Assembly (NCBI GenBank): GCA_001247695.2
Contig: LGRX02025931.1
Coordinates: 1-64,000 of the forward strand
From: Cymbomonas tetramitiformis
Taxonomy: Eukaryota > Chlorophyta > Pyramimonadophyceae > Pyramimonadales > Pyramimonadaceae
Reading direction: 5' to 3'
DNA: 64,000 nt
Shown here: positions 10,255 to 21,324 of the stretch, one piece after another
Position numbering within the stretch: position 1 is the first letter of the stretch
Layout of the letters: every line of letters starts with the position of its first letter
The notes under the pieces: model-generated
Databases searched by the model: none
Seen by the model: the letters and a program-made list of their open reading frames with translations, nothing else
Told to the model about the DNA's origin: nothing
Made by a program: the position numbers and the translations under genes

Positions 10255-10685
10255 AGTTCCAAAGGCTTGGAATCTTTTGAAACCACGCCCGTGCTGCGCG
10301 GAGACCGGTCCAGTGGGGTTCCAAGCCGTTGAACCTCCGATTTCAGACTGCCGACCTCAGACTGGAAAGTTCCAAAGGCTTGGAATTGTCCAAAATGAAT
10401 TCCAAACAGTTGGAACCCCCTTGGGCCGACGACTTCGGTCATACGTAATCCGAGGACATAGGTCCAACGGCTTGGAATCGACCAGGACCCATTGGACTAA
10501 CAAATTTCGGTCCAGCCCCTTGGAACCCCGTAGGACCATCGGCTTGGAACCCCATAGGACTCCTAGGGAAAAACCCAAAGCTTCACCTTGCAATTCCTGG
10601 CGGTTTCCAAAGGCTTGGAATTTTACCAAATATTTTCAGGACGGTTCCGGGCGCCCGGAATGGTGCCGTCCAAGCCTTTGGAATA
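10255..10685. repeat. foldback repeat built of TTCCAA/TTGGAA motifs
   Basis: TTCCAAAGGCTTGGAA, a near-palindrome, occurs at 10257, 10372 and 10607. Shortened forms lie between them, and the inverted form CCAAGCCTTTGGAA ends the block at about 10683. At least nine copies fall within 430 bp. The block truncates the retrotransposon reading frame that comes in from the right and is probably a small DNA element. Confidence 0.6.
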
Positions 10686-10689
10686 ATCC

Positions 10690-13600
10690 CTATTTTGTAG
10701 GGACTGTATCACATCGGCATAGGCCGACGCCACCGCCCCCAGCAAGCTGGAGGACTTGGTCTGTCCCCCCAGAGGGAGATGCCAGCCATGCTGCGCGCAG
10801 GCAATCGTCTTGTCGTGCCTTCGCGCTACGCTGTTGGAGATCTCGTGACGGCTACGCTGTTGGAGACCTCGCCTAGCATAACATGTACCCAGCTGAAACA
10901 CAACAGGGCGGTCACGGCAGCGGTCCACGCCATACTTCACCAGGAATACAGTGAGGTTGCTGTGGGACTTCAAGTTTTCCACCTCGCCTGCAGTCAGAAA
11001 GGTGTGCGCTGACTGGGCGGACACCCTCGTGGCGGTTCGGACAGCATTCCAATCTGACCCCACAGATGATGGGGAGGGAGGTGCCCCTGTCGGAGACGTG
11101 GACAGAGGCGGCGTCTGAGCCGGAGATGGCTCGTACGGCGGGGAGGGAGGTGCGTCTCCTGGAGATCGGGATCGAGCACCGCGCCTGACTCTGATTGAGT
11201 TCGCCCACGACCCTACGTTAGAAGTAGGAGATGATGATGGCGACCTGGCGCGAGATGGGCCAGCAGCCGCGCGCGAGGGTCCCACTGCTGCGGCAAGCGC
11301 GGGTGGAGGTGACGACTCACGAACATTGCCCACCATTATGTCGACGCTGGAAGTAGGGGATGGCGTTGGTGAATGCATTGGCGCCGCGCGTGGTGGCGAC
11401 CTCGGCCGTGCCAACCTCTCACGACTGGGGGACCTGGCTCGAGACGGCCCAGCGGTCGCGCGAGAGGGTCCTGCCTCTGCGGCAGGCGCAGACGGCTGTG
11501 GCGCCCCGCGCTTGGCCTGTGGTGGCGGTGGCCTGCGCACTGCATCCGCTCTGATCGCGGTGAGCCCCGCCTGCTCAGTGCCAACACACTTGAGTATCCT
11601 CCTGCCTTCCCCCAAGTGCAGGTACTCCTGGGCAGATGCGTTGTCGGCGAATACCCTGCCGTGCCCTCCGAGACCATCTTCCACTGGGTAGAACTTGGAG
11701 TTGGACTCCAGCTGGACCAGCTCCAGGGGTAGCCGATCCTGGCCATGCCTACGCCACGAGTCGTAGATACCATCCCCGAGAGACTCCATGTCCACTGGCT
11801 GGAGGTACCTGAGTAACTGAGACTCCCAGACGCCAGCGCTCTCGTACCAACGAGGGAACTGAAGCTCCTGCAGCAGCTCCTCGCCGTTGAACACCGCCGC
11901 GTGGTCCAACGTGCATCGCATCAGGTCGAGGTACTGTGCGGCCGTGTCTGGCTGAACGCAGAAGACCTGCTTCTCCAGATCCCACATGAGAGTCCCGGTG
12001 ACCTCACCGCTGGGGTACTTTTGCAGCGCTTGGACCTTGTCCTGCAACACCTTCAGTTTGCTGGCGTCGAGCATCACGCCATGCCTCTCTCGGGGGTAGA
12101 TGACATTCCGCTTGCTGGCGCTGGACGGTATGTGCGTGGCATAGCTGTCGCTGAACGACCAATTGTCACTCCCATCGTCCTGGTGCAGCTTTTGGTCAAC
12201 GCCCAGCCAGCTAGGCCATTTCAGCTGATCTTTCGTCACCCACTTCCGTTCGTGACATCGGGCGAACTCCACGCAGACATGAGCATCGGAAGGTGGATCT
12301 GGCATGCCTTGACCGGGATGCTTGACGACGTGGCACAGCCGCGCGATGTCGTTCCTGTCCCGGCACAGCCTTTGGTCCCTCCATCTGTGGTCAGGAAGGA
12401 CGTCGCCCTCGCGGTCATCCCAGAATTGCCTGACCCTACCGCCCTCCCAAGGGATCGGGTCCGCACAGAAATGTTCGAGAACGCGCTCCGACTCCGCCTG
12501 CACGGCACGTGCCAGTGGCTTCAGCGCACTCCTCCGGCGATCGTCAACGGGACAAGTCCACGTGAGGGCTCGTTGCCGCAGGGCTGCGTGCGAACTGGTG
12601 CGAACTGGTGGGAGTTCGCCAGGCTCCGACGGCGAAGGCGAAAGTGATGGCACCGGCGACGCCTCAATGTCATCGATGTGCTCAGAGCGCACACCGGAAG
12701 CGGCTATCCTCTCCTCCCCTGCACTGGGAGGATCATGGTACGACGGCCACTCGCACACCAGATCTTGACCGGAGATCTCTGTTGTCAAGTACACGACTGG
12801 GTCCACTCGCCTGGCGCTGTTGGGACGCTTGGGTGGCGTCATGTCCACCAGCGGGAGCACCACCTGGGTGTCCATGCCCAAAATTGAGGGCGCATGTGAG
12901 ACAGCCACGCCACTCCCAAGCTTGATATCGATCATGAGGGAGTTCTTCAATGGCCCGGTGCCTATCAGCAGGTCCCAAGAGTTCTCGGGATCAAATGTCA
13001 CGAAGGCATGCAGCCGGTGAAGCGTCATGTGCGGTGTGCCCGCGGCCAGTATGACGTCCACATGACAATAGTGCGTGAACTTCGTTGGACTGTTGTCACA
13101 TCTGGTGACCTTGGCGCCAGTGCTGGCCTCGTACACCGTAAGCCCCAGCCGTCTGACAACTGCGATGGAGATGATATTGCAGTTGGCTCCGGTGTCCATC
13201 AGAATCGCCCGATAGAGCATAAGCTCACCACCAGAGGACACCAGCGCCAAGCCCTCATAAAGGGTGGCATTCTGCAGTTTGCAGATCGGCTGCACCTGTG
13301 CCATCAGCAGCGTCTGCTCCTCGGTCAAGTGCTGCTTCATCTTCTCCCTCAGTGCGTCATAGGTGCGGGTCTTGATGGTACCAGCCCGAACAATCATGCC
13401 CATGGTCGCTGAAATCAACCACCCCCAGGTCACTCACACAGGCAGCGGCTGCACACCGGGCTGCGGAACTGTCGACCACGCCGTCTGGCATCTCATCCAG
13501 TGGCATCTCTTCGTCCATCTGGTGCACTGCGCTTTCTGCTGCTGCTGCTGCTCCCTCTTCCGCATCCTGCATAACTGTAACGGGCGTGTCCTTGAGCTGG

Positions 13601-13810
13601 AGGTGCTCGTTGACCTCGGTGGGCTGCACGACCGCGTCCACGGGCTCATTGCCCTCGAGCTCCTCAAGGGCCAGGAGGTTTTCGATGTCCTTCGGGAGGT
13701 CTAAGGCACGCTGGGACAGTAGGATCGCAGCAATCTGCGAGCAGGTCGGCCAGGTCCGCATGGAGCTGCGGAGATTGGACGCCAGCAGGTGGAACTTCCT
13801 GCTGAGGACG
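10690..13810 (-). pseudogene. retrotransposon E1: end of gag, retropepsin and downstream polyprotein
   Basis: Continues the gag that starts at 23396 after removal of the inserted 13814-21324 element. The first part (13761-13390) encodes LPKDIENLLALEELEGNEP and an acidic stretch ending VVDFSDHGHD. A one-base frame change near 13390-13430 leads into TRTYDALREKMKQHLTEEQ. The retropepsin core follows: LYRAILMDTGANCNIISI (catalytic D-T-G), then HMTLHRLHAFVTFDPEN and LLIGTGPLKNS. About 700 further residues, Pro/Ser/Arg-rich near the end, precede HLPLGGQTKSSSLLG and YADVIQSLQNRD, where the foldback repeat at 10685 interrupts it. No reverse transcriptase remains in E1. The E2 copy (49848-52358) aligns along its whole length. 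The copy is inactive. Confidence 0.65.
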
Positions 13811-13971
13811 TTGCCCTACCATTTTAGAAAACGTTAGTACGTGCACTAACGGTGAGTTAGTGTGTCTTAACGTCATACTAGCGCATACTAACGCCGCTTA
13901 CTTTTAGTACGCGTACTAACGACGTACTAACGCGATGCGTTAGTACACAATGTGCGTTAGTGTGATTGAAT

Positions 13972-15085
13972 GTGGGAGTTGGTGGACTCGTGGTGTGGTG
14001 CGTAGTGGGTCACGGATGGGGTCCAAATGCACTTCAATGATGTTCTAAGGCGATTGGATGGCGAACTGGACATTGGTTAAGGGGGTATGACGCTGTTTGA
14101 AGAAGCCGATATGTGGGCTAAATTCCTTTGGGAATGTGCTACGTTAGCATGTCGTTAGTATGTCGTTAGTACACTAGACCAATCACACGTTAGCGTGTTA
14201 ACGGCGTACTAACTCCCACTCTTCTTAAGTGTGGGAGTTGGTGGACTCGTGGCGTTGTGCGTAGTGGGTCATGGATGGGGTCCAAATGCACTTCAGTGAT
14301 GATCTAAGGCGATTGGATGGCGAACTGGACATTGGTTAAGGGGGTATGACGCGGTTTGAAGAAGCCGGTATTGGGGCTAAATTCCTTTGGGAATGTGCTA
14401 CGTTAGCATGTCGTTAGTATGTCGTTAGTACACTAGACCAATCACACGTTAGCGTGTTAACGGCGTACTAACTCCCACTCTCCTTAAGTGTGGGAGTTGG
14501 TGGACTCGTGGCGTGGTGCGTAGTGGGTCACGGATGGGGTCCAAATGCACTTCAATGATGTTCTAAGGCGATTGGATGGCGAACTGGACATTGGTTAAGG
14601 GGGTATGACGCGGTTTGAAGAAGCCGATATTGGGGCTAAATTCCTTTGGGAATGTGCTACGTTAGCATGTCGTTAGTATGTCGTTAGTACACTAGACCAA
14701 TCACACGTTAGCGTGTTAACGGCGTACTAACTCCCACTCTCCTTAAGTGTGGGAGTTGGTGGACTCGTGGCGTGGTGCGTAGTGGGTCATGGATGGTGTC
14801 CAAATGCACTTCAGTGATGATCTAAGGCGATTGGATGGCGAACTGGACATTGGTTAAGGGGGTATGACGCGGTTTGAAGAAGCCGATATTGGGGCTAAAT
14901 TCCTTTGGGAATGTGCTACGTTAGCATGTCGTTAGTATGTCGTTAGTACACTAGACCAATCACACGTTAGCGTGTTAACGGCGTACTAACTCCCACTCTC
15001 CTTAAGTGTGGGAGTTGGTGGACATGTGGCGTGGTGCGTAGTGAGTCATGGCTGGGGTCCAAATGCACTTCAGTGATGTTCTAAG
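13972..15085. repeat. 259-bp tandem repeat inside the CACTA-like element
   Basis: Units start GTGGGAGTTGGTGGAC at 13972, 14231, 14490, 14749 and 15008, an exact 259-bp period with only scattered differences. The fifth unit is cut by the MITE at 15086 and resumes at 16137-16330. Each unit ends in TAGTATGTCGTTAGTACACT, so every unit carries the TIR-like GTTAGTAC motif. Confidence 0.9.
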
Positions 15086-16132
15086 TGGCTACTATCCCGA
15101 GATCCTTGTGGGAGGACCTAGAACGCTCTAGATCCTCCCACAAGGATCACTTTTTCAATAATTTATTTAGGCGCCCCACGAGCTTTCTACAAGTCAACAC
15201 CAAGGAATACTTTCCACATGGGACCTATACTAAGTAGTATGGTGCGTGGTTTGACGAGAATCCATCATATATACTCCTAGCTAATGCATTTATAGCATGC
15301 CCCAACCAAATTTTGAACTGCTACGCCTTTTAAAGCTTCAAAAGCGGGGTGTATCTTCCATAATTCTTTGCCAATCGTATATCGATCCTTTGCCACCATA
15401 GACATGATATATCTCAAGATATGCATGTATATTAATCATGTTTGGGTCAAAATACGACTTGGATAATGTATATTGGACACATCACACGAACGCGGTCACA
15501 TGGGTAAGATATACACATTCCTTAAGTATGGGGATAATTTCGCATTTTGGGCGTGAGTCTTGGTCCATTTTAAGCTTTAAGGCTAGATCTTTGCCTTCGT
15601 GAGCACTTCAGTACTTTAATATGACTTCAAAGTCTCCTTGGGATTTTTTGGGGATTTTTTGAACGGTTAGAACTACCGCTAGAGGTTCTAGAATACGATT
15701 TTCAGACCCGGATAATGATGGAAATATTGAATTTCGACGGTACTACACCATGGCATGCGCATATGCGGCGATTAATCCGGCCAGTATGATATTAAAGGGC
15801 TTGCAAAATTAGTTTTGGTCATATTCTCGAGGGTTAACAACATACGCACCAACCCGAGCTCGTGTAGCAAGGCCTAGAGTTGTCGGTACCCTAGATCCTT
15901 GTGGTAGGATCTAGCATTTTGATTAAAATTCTGTGAAAGCACCCACCCAAACCACGCTAAGATTAAAGGTCAAACCATCGACATTTCAAGCAAAGAAATG
16001 TTATAGATAATTCAAAAGGTTCATAAATATTGCCCCAAAGCATATGCCGGGCCACTATATACGACATACAAGGTCGCCATGACCATTTGCGCTAGATTCT
16101 TGTGGGAGGATCTGGATTAAGGATAGTAGCCA
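15086..16132. mobile_element. 1.05-kb MITE, TGGCTACTATCC family, copy A
   Basis: Begins TGGCTACTATCC and ends GGATAGTAGCCA, with TAAG at 15082-15085 and again at 16133-16136. The interrupted 259-bp repeat resumes exactly after it, which confirms the borders. Just inside the ends are hairpins of the form GATCCTTGTGGGAGGATC and its inverse. There is no open frame of note. The internal motif AATGCATTTATAGCATG is shared with the 38.4-kb copy. The superfamily is unclear: a 4-bp duplication with TG..CA ends would be compatible with Ginger-like elements. Confidence 0.8.
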
Positions 16133-16517
16133 TAAGGTGACTGGATGGCGAACTGGACATTGGTTAAGGGGGTATGACGCGGTTTGAAGAAGCTGATATG
16201 GCTGAGCTCCTTTGGGAATGTGCTACGTTAGCATGTCGTTAGTATGCCATTTAGTACACTAGACCAATCAGACGTTAATGTGTTAAACATATATTATCTA
16301 ACATGTTAAACGTGTACTAACCACGGTATACGTGCGTAAACTACGCAACCACTGCACATGCCGGGTGTTCCACTAAACCACACGACGCAAGATGCCGAGG
16401 GACTGTCCACGGCCTAGAATCCCGTCGACCGAAACATGAGTTCAGTCCTCATTGTCGTCCTAGTCGTCGTCGTAGTCAAGTGGTGGCTTTAGGCATTCAA
16501 AAAAGTCAGCCGTGGGG

Positions 16518-17217
16518 TCAAGAATGACCGCGATCTCCATGCACGGATGTGGTACGTATAACGACGACCTGCTGTTCAACTTTGTTGGCTAAGATGAAAT
16601 GCTCGGAGTTCTTCTCAAAAGCCGTTGGGTCACGGTGCGGGTTGAAGGTGTACACCGTCTTAGCCAAATCGTCCGGCCCGAGAATCGAGTTCCTCCTACG
16701 ATAGGCCTTGATTTGTTCTTCGGTTGGCTTTGTCAGCCAGTTGACTTTCAATAAGGTGTACAACCGTCCCGCGATCTCCACCCGCAGAATGTTTGTAATG
16801 CGGTTGTGCCGGCATACCGCCACCATTTTTGATACGCAGTTAGCTGGAACATAGTGCATTAATTAAGTAAAGTAGCTGCCACGTTAGTAGTGTACTGTTA
16901 GTTACCGAATATCGCACTAAGTGTACACTACCGTATCGACATAGGGCACAGATAACGTGTTTCACTGGTTTCTTGAGAGACATGCATATCACGAGGTATA
17001 TGGATAAAGGCATGACTCACCCGTCATATATCGTCGTCACCGTGGTTGCCGCCCACTCGGATACTCGAAGCTTCTTTGTGCTCCCCTCATATTCATGACC
17101 CAACCGGAAACCTTCGGGAACAGGTTGACAAGGTGGTGGTGGAGAAACAAGTGCGTGGGGTGCGGGGTTACGAATGGCTCTGCGGGCTAGTGGTGGGACG
17201 GGCAGTGCTGCTGTCAA
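16518..17217 (-). pseudogene. DUF4216-like domain of a CACTA-type transposase gene (fragment)
   Basis: Two open stretches on the minus strand. The first (17217-17017) ends FRLGHEYEGSTKKLRVSEW, AATTVTTIYDG and a GTGAGT donor. The second (about 16853-16518) encodes KMVAVCRHNRITNILRVEIA, GRLYTLLKVNWLTKPTEEQ and NSEHFILANKVEQQVVVIRT. The order (F.......R.S, then I..I..GR...LKV.W, then FILA.KVEQ) follows the DUF4216 pattern downstream of TNP2 domains in plant CACTA elements, where FVLASQ..QVFY is typical. The splice junction does not keep the frame cleanly, so this is a relic. The assignment rests on pattern memory. Confidence 0.45.
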
Positions 17218-17224
17218 GGCGCTG

Positions 17225-18360
17225 GGGGCCGGCCCCGGACCTACGGGCGTCCCGAAAATTGACCTTGGGCCTATCGCGGACCTACGAGCAATTCTCCTCC
17301 GGACCTATGGGCCTGACAATTCTAGTATAGCCACACCACCGCTGGAAAGCCCCGGACCTACGGTGGGCCTATGGATTTAGGAGTGTTTTGTTGTCCAGAT
17401 GGATTTATCGGGGACAGGTCGAGCTTACAATGGTGTGATGTGATCCGGGCCTACGGCGGACTTATTGGAAATTGTATCGAATAGGAAATACGTTGAAATG
17501 TTGGCATGCATTTTACTATTCCCACGATATACTGATTTATAAGCACTCTTTAGATTTGGCAAATTACGGAGTGGATAAGACCTGGATCCCTAGTAGAAAA
17601 TAATGCCTAAAACCGTCAGCAATGCTGGAGGTAAAAACTCGGCGCATGGCGAGTAATCTGGTCCGTAGACCCGACGATACATAGGTAGGGGAAATGCTCC
17701 ACCGACCCGGATATGATGGGTGAACATAATTATGCAAAAATCTGGCGAAAGTCGGTTAAGATCGAGTGAAAATTCGCCTGCGGCGCACCAAAAATGGGAG
17801 AAGGCAACATTGGGTCCGAGTATTTTTGGAGGTGTGCTGACACAAAAAAATCATTATTTTCTATTTGGCCTGGGTATTTTTTATCCGGGAAGAGAAGCCT
17901 TAGATGGATAAATAAGTCATGCATATGTGCATCGTGGGATCGTTGAATAGGTTGGATTTGGTTTTATAAAGATTTTGGAACATTTCGGTATTTATTTTCA
18001 TTTAATAAACTTTTAGATTTATCAAAAATTGTCTTGATATATGTCTAGTACTGTAACGCTACATAATCGACTCATGGGATTCAAATATCAAGTCATGCAT
18101 AATATATGTGCATTGATATGCCTTTGATGATAATAAGAGTGCTTCGAACTCGAAGGGATCGATGTACTAGATGGAGCACTTAATTAGGCGAAATCTTGCG
18201 TGTGCACTTGTCAACTTAGATAACCCACATATATGTCAAGAAATCGTGCAAATTACACGGGCCGGGCGGACCTATGACGGACCTATGACTATCTGGGTGC
18301 GGACCGCCCGGACCCATACGGGACCTATGCAATCCCGAAAACGGGGCCTACGGTGATTTC
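17225..18360. repeat. block bounded by CGGACCTA/GGGCCTA motifs
   Basis: Short motifs such as GGACCTACGG and GGGCCTATGG cluster at 17230-17460 and again at 18255-18350, with AT-rich sequence between. The arrangement resembles the subterminal repeats of a nested non-autonomous element inside the larger one. I could not define exact ends or a target duplication. No coding sequence is recognised. Confidence 0.35.
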
Positions 18361-18907
18361 TTGAAGACAGCAACACTGGGGACGGGTACACGTGAGGACA
18401 CCGGCGCGCCTTGCCGTAGAAGAATCCCACGCCGGCCGGGAGTCGGTGTGGGTGCACGCTCGGGCGCGGGCTCGGGCGAAGGTGGATCCGGGCGAGAGGC
18501 TTGTGCACGAAGAGTCGCAAAGTGTTCACCTTGACGTTTATTGTTCATTGCACAAATCCCAATTCTGCCCCCCCCACCCCACCCGCCCTCCTATTATGCA
18601 ATACAGTAATCACTCAGTAATAAGAAACCCCGCCAATAAGAAAGTAGCCAGATTTTTTGATTTCTTCACAATATTTAACACATAACACTCCATATTTAAG
18701 ATCTCTATATAAATAAGAAAGTTGCTAGGCTGACCAAAAAGTCCTGTTTTCTTAAAATCGAGTGTTTACTGTATTCTGCGTTGTTAGTGTGAGTTTAACA
18801 GAAGGGATCTTTTCGGGAATATTCCATTGTTAGTACGCTAACAGGACGCTAACGGCATGCCTTAGCGCACTAATGTTGCCCTAACTTAACACTAACGGAA
18901 AGAATCT

Positions 18908-19316
18908 TTTAGGGAATATTCCATTGTTAGTACGCTAACAGGACGCTAACGGCAGGCCTTAGCGCACTAACGTTGCCCTAACTGAACACTAACAGAAGGA
19001 ATCTTTTAGGGAATATGCCATTGTGCGTTAGTGCATGCCACCTAATGCCTCCTTAACGACGTCAATAGGGCGCCATTTAGTGTCTTGTTGCATGTAATGC
19101 GCTAACTCAGCGCTGAGTTACGCATTACATGCAACAAGACACTAAATGGCGCCCTATTGACGTCGTTAAGGAGGCATTAGGTGGCATGCACTAACGCACA
19201 ATGGCATATTCCCTAAAAGATTCCTTCTGTTAGTGTTCAGTTAGGGCAACGTCAGTGCGCTAAGGCCTGCCGTTAGCGTCCTGTTAGCGTACTAACAATG
19301 GAATATTCTCTAAAAA
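18908..19316. repeat. near-perfect palindrome, arms about 195 bp
   Basis: The arms 18908-19102 and 19120-19316 are reverse complements with very few differences, centred on CAGCGCTG at 19108-19115. The outer arms carry TAGTACGCTAACAGGACGCT. An imperfect direct copy of the left outer arm lies at 18800-18895. It could extrude a cruciform or form a long hairpin RNA. Confidence 0.85.
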
Positions 19317-19339
19317 CTCGAATCGCGAGATAAAAATTA

Positions 19340-19422
19340 CTCGACGGCAGGATTCGAACCCACGCGGGCGGCGATCCCCAAGGCGACTGCCCACTCGTCA
19401 TGTCCAACTGCGCTACGATCAA
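19340..19422 (-). other. tRNA-related sequence with A and B boxes
   Basis: On the minus strand TAGCGCAGTTGG fits the pol III A box, and 43 bp downstream GGTTCGAATCC is a perfect B box inside CGCGTGGGTTCGAATCCTGC, like the T arm of eukaryotic Ser/Leu tRNAs. The acceptor ends pair at only about four of seven positions and I find no good anticodon stem. It is a decayed tRNA or the head of a SINE rather than a working tRNA gene. Confidence 0.35.
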
Positions 19423-19930
19423 ATAAAATGACGTATATCACCGACAAAAAATACAATGTCATCCCATGCCATATGAAGTCACAGTGACACTGACGATGAC
19501 GCCTGAGACAGTCGAGTGACACACGACATCGACATCGAGGATCGACAGTGGCATGGCAGTGGATGTGGTGTCCACTGTAGTCAGTACAGTACTGTGTCAC
19601 TGTGTCACTGTAGTGGTCAACACCGCACCGACCGACTGACATGACATGACGAGGTATCCGTTTTTGGTTTTGAATTATTTCAACAGCATTCTACACTCCG
19701 GTGTCTACACACTGAGACAGTGAACAGTCTGTAGCAGTGTCACTCGACTGTAATGAAAAAACACTTCCGTGTGCAGCTGCTGCTGCTGCTGTGCTTGACC
19801 TTGTTTCAAGTGCGTACTCGCTCTCGCTCATGTATTTTTTATTTCTACCGTAACTTTATGCTTGCGAGGATGTTTTCATGTGTAGCCACGATTGTTTTGC
19901 TGCGCGTCTTGGTCTTTAGCCAAGTGCGTA

Positions 19931-20010
19931 GGGGTGTCAAAAAGATAAATTGGTTTCTTGGTTCCTAGTCCAATGGACTAGGACAAGTTGGTTCGAATCC
20001 GACTCACCCC
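19931..20010 (+). other. tRNA-like sequence lacking an anticodon arm
   Basis: GGGGTG at 19931 pairs with CACCCC at 20005. TAGTCCAATGG gives an A box and a good D arm (GTCC/GGAC around AATGGACTA). GTTGG-TTCGAAT-CCGAC is a full T arm with a B box. The D arm is followed by the T arm after two bases, so there is no room for an anticodon arm between them. Read otherwise, the same bases form an anticodon-like hairpin (CTAGT/ACTAG) with a nonstandard base 33. It is probably a tRNA-derived relic. Confidence 0.35.
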
Positions 20011-20276
20011 GCTGAATTTATTATTTTCTTGTGGTTACTTGCTAACTTGTTTTGCTTTTGCACGCAGAAATGAAGCTGATCTTTAGTTCTTCTAGTCTTT
20101 GAGCTCTTCGAGCGATTCGAGCTCTTCGAATTCTTTCATTGGTATGGTTCTCTCATATTGTTTACATGATCTGTCTTCAGTTTCCCTTCAACGCGTTTTG
20201 ATCATACTTATTGAGACTCCTTGTGTGGGTTGGGTTTTTCAAACGCAGGTACATTGGAACGATTTCTTTTCTTTCT

Positions 20277-20322
20277 AGAGTAGAGTAGAGTAGAGTAGAG
20301 TAGAGTAGAGTAGAGTAGAATA
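20277..20322. repeat. (TAGAG)n microsatellite
   Basis: About nine tandem TAGAG units, with a further partial pair near 20379. The simple repeat lies inside the CACTA-like element. Confidence 0.9.
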
Positions 20323-20809
20323 GTTTGATTATCCCGCAGACTTGTTGTACTAGTGATATGTTGACTTTTGTTTGCAGAGTAGAGTAGGCTGTTTTTCGCA
20401 AGATCGCGCGTTTTGTTGAACTTTTCTTTTAGAGAATTGTGATCAACAACTCGCAAACATATTAGGGCTTAGAAAGCAGTGTAAATATAGTTGAATGATG
20501 GATACTACGTTCTTATTTTGTCTTCTATTCATTGTCATGCATACTTTGTGTATACCCATATTGCATTTGCGCATTCTAGCGAAAGAATTGTGTTCTTGAA
20601 AGCATCATTTTGCCACAAACAACATGAATGCACATTTGTACACACCCCGCCACATATGAAATTATGCAAGCTTGTATGGTGTGTGTGCATCTATCATGCA
20701 CACACACAACATTCGTGTTTGTGTTTACATCTTCAATAGTGTGTACGTGTGTAGCAAGTGAACGCGCGTATGCTTTTAGAATGGGATAGCACAATGGTAT
20801 GATACACTA

Positions 20810-21310
20810 TTTGAACACTAACACTAGATTATGTGCACACTAACCGGTCGTTAGTGTGCACAAGGTTAGTGTGCTGTTAGTGTAGTGTTAGTGGTATATT
20901 AACGATATCCTAACGACACACTATCGGTATACTAACCATCCGTTAATGCTCAAAGTTAGTGTGCTGTTAGTGTAGTGTTAGTGGTATATTAACGATATCC
21001 TAACTACATACTATCTGTATACTAACCATCCGTTAATGCTCGCAGTTAGTGTGTCGTTAATATACCGTGAGTTAGTGTACCGTTAGTGTGCCGGTTAGTG
21101 TGTCAGTTAATGTCCTAACCACGCGTTAATCGTTTGAGTTAGTGTGTCGTTAAGGTACCGTTAAGGTATGTTGCACAGAATGCATGCCCTAACGGTACCT
21201 TAACGACGCAGTTAGCGTGCTATTAGTGTATGTACAAGCACACTAACGCGCCGTACTCTTATACAGTTAGTGTGTCGTTAGTATATCGTTAGTGCACGTA
21301 CTAACGTTTT
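20810..21310. repeat. subterminal GTTAGTGTGC repeats of the CACTA-like element
   Basis: Dozens of copies of TTAGTGTGC/GCACACTAA and CGTTAGTRT-type motifs, some in inverted order (CGTTAAGGTACCGTTAAGG against CCTAACGGTACCTTAACG). A unit of about 110 bp is duplicated at 20865-21060. Such dense subterminal motifs are where CACTA transposases bind. Confidence 0.6.
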
Positions 21311-21324
21311 CTAAAATGGTAGGG

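Larger units (their letters stand above)
13814..21324. mobile_element. 7.5-kb CACTA-like DNA element inserted in E1 gag
   Basis: The ends are perfect inverted repeats of about 38 bp, starting CCCTACCATTTTAGAAAACG at 13814 and ending with its complement at 21324. TTG flanks both ends (13811-13813 and 21325-21327), a 3-bp target duplication as in CACTA/EnSpm elements. The outer kilobase on each side is full of GTTAGTGTGC/GCACACTAAC-type subterminal motifs, another CACTA habit. The only recognisable coding remnant is a DUF4216-like domain on the minus strand (16518-17217). No TNP2 transposase core is seen, so the copy is non-autonomous. The TIR starts CCCTA rather than CACTA. It contains a tandem array, one nested MITE and a long palindrome. 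Confidence 0.65.

Noticed and set aside
11326..13412. Plus-strand frames of 100-250 codons opposite the E1 polyprotein
   Set aside because: They are antisense to a frame with clear retropepsin homology and have no motifs of their own.
14000..15085. CRISPR-like regular repeats
   Set aside because: The 259-bp units are contiguous tandem repeats without unique spacers and lie inside a eukaryotic transposon.
19931..20010. Working tRNA-Ile (AAT anticodon)
   Set aside because: The anticodon-like loop has C at position 33, the D region does not fold in that reading and the acceptor has a mismatch.
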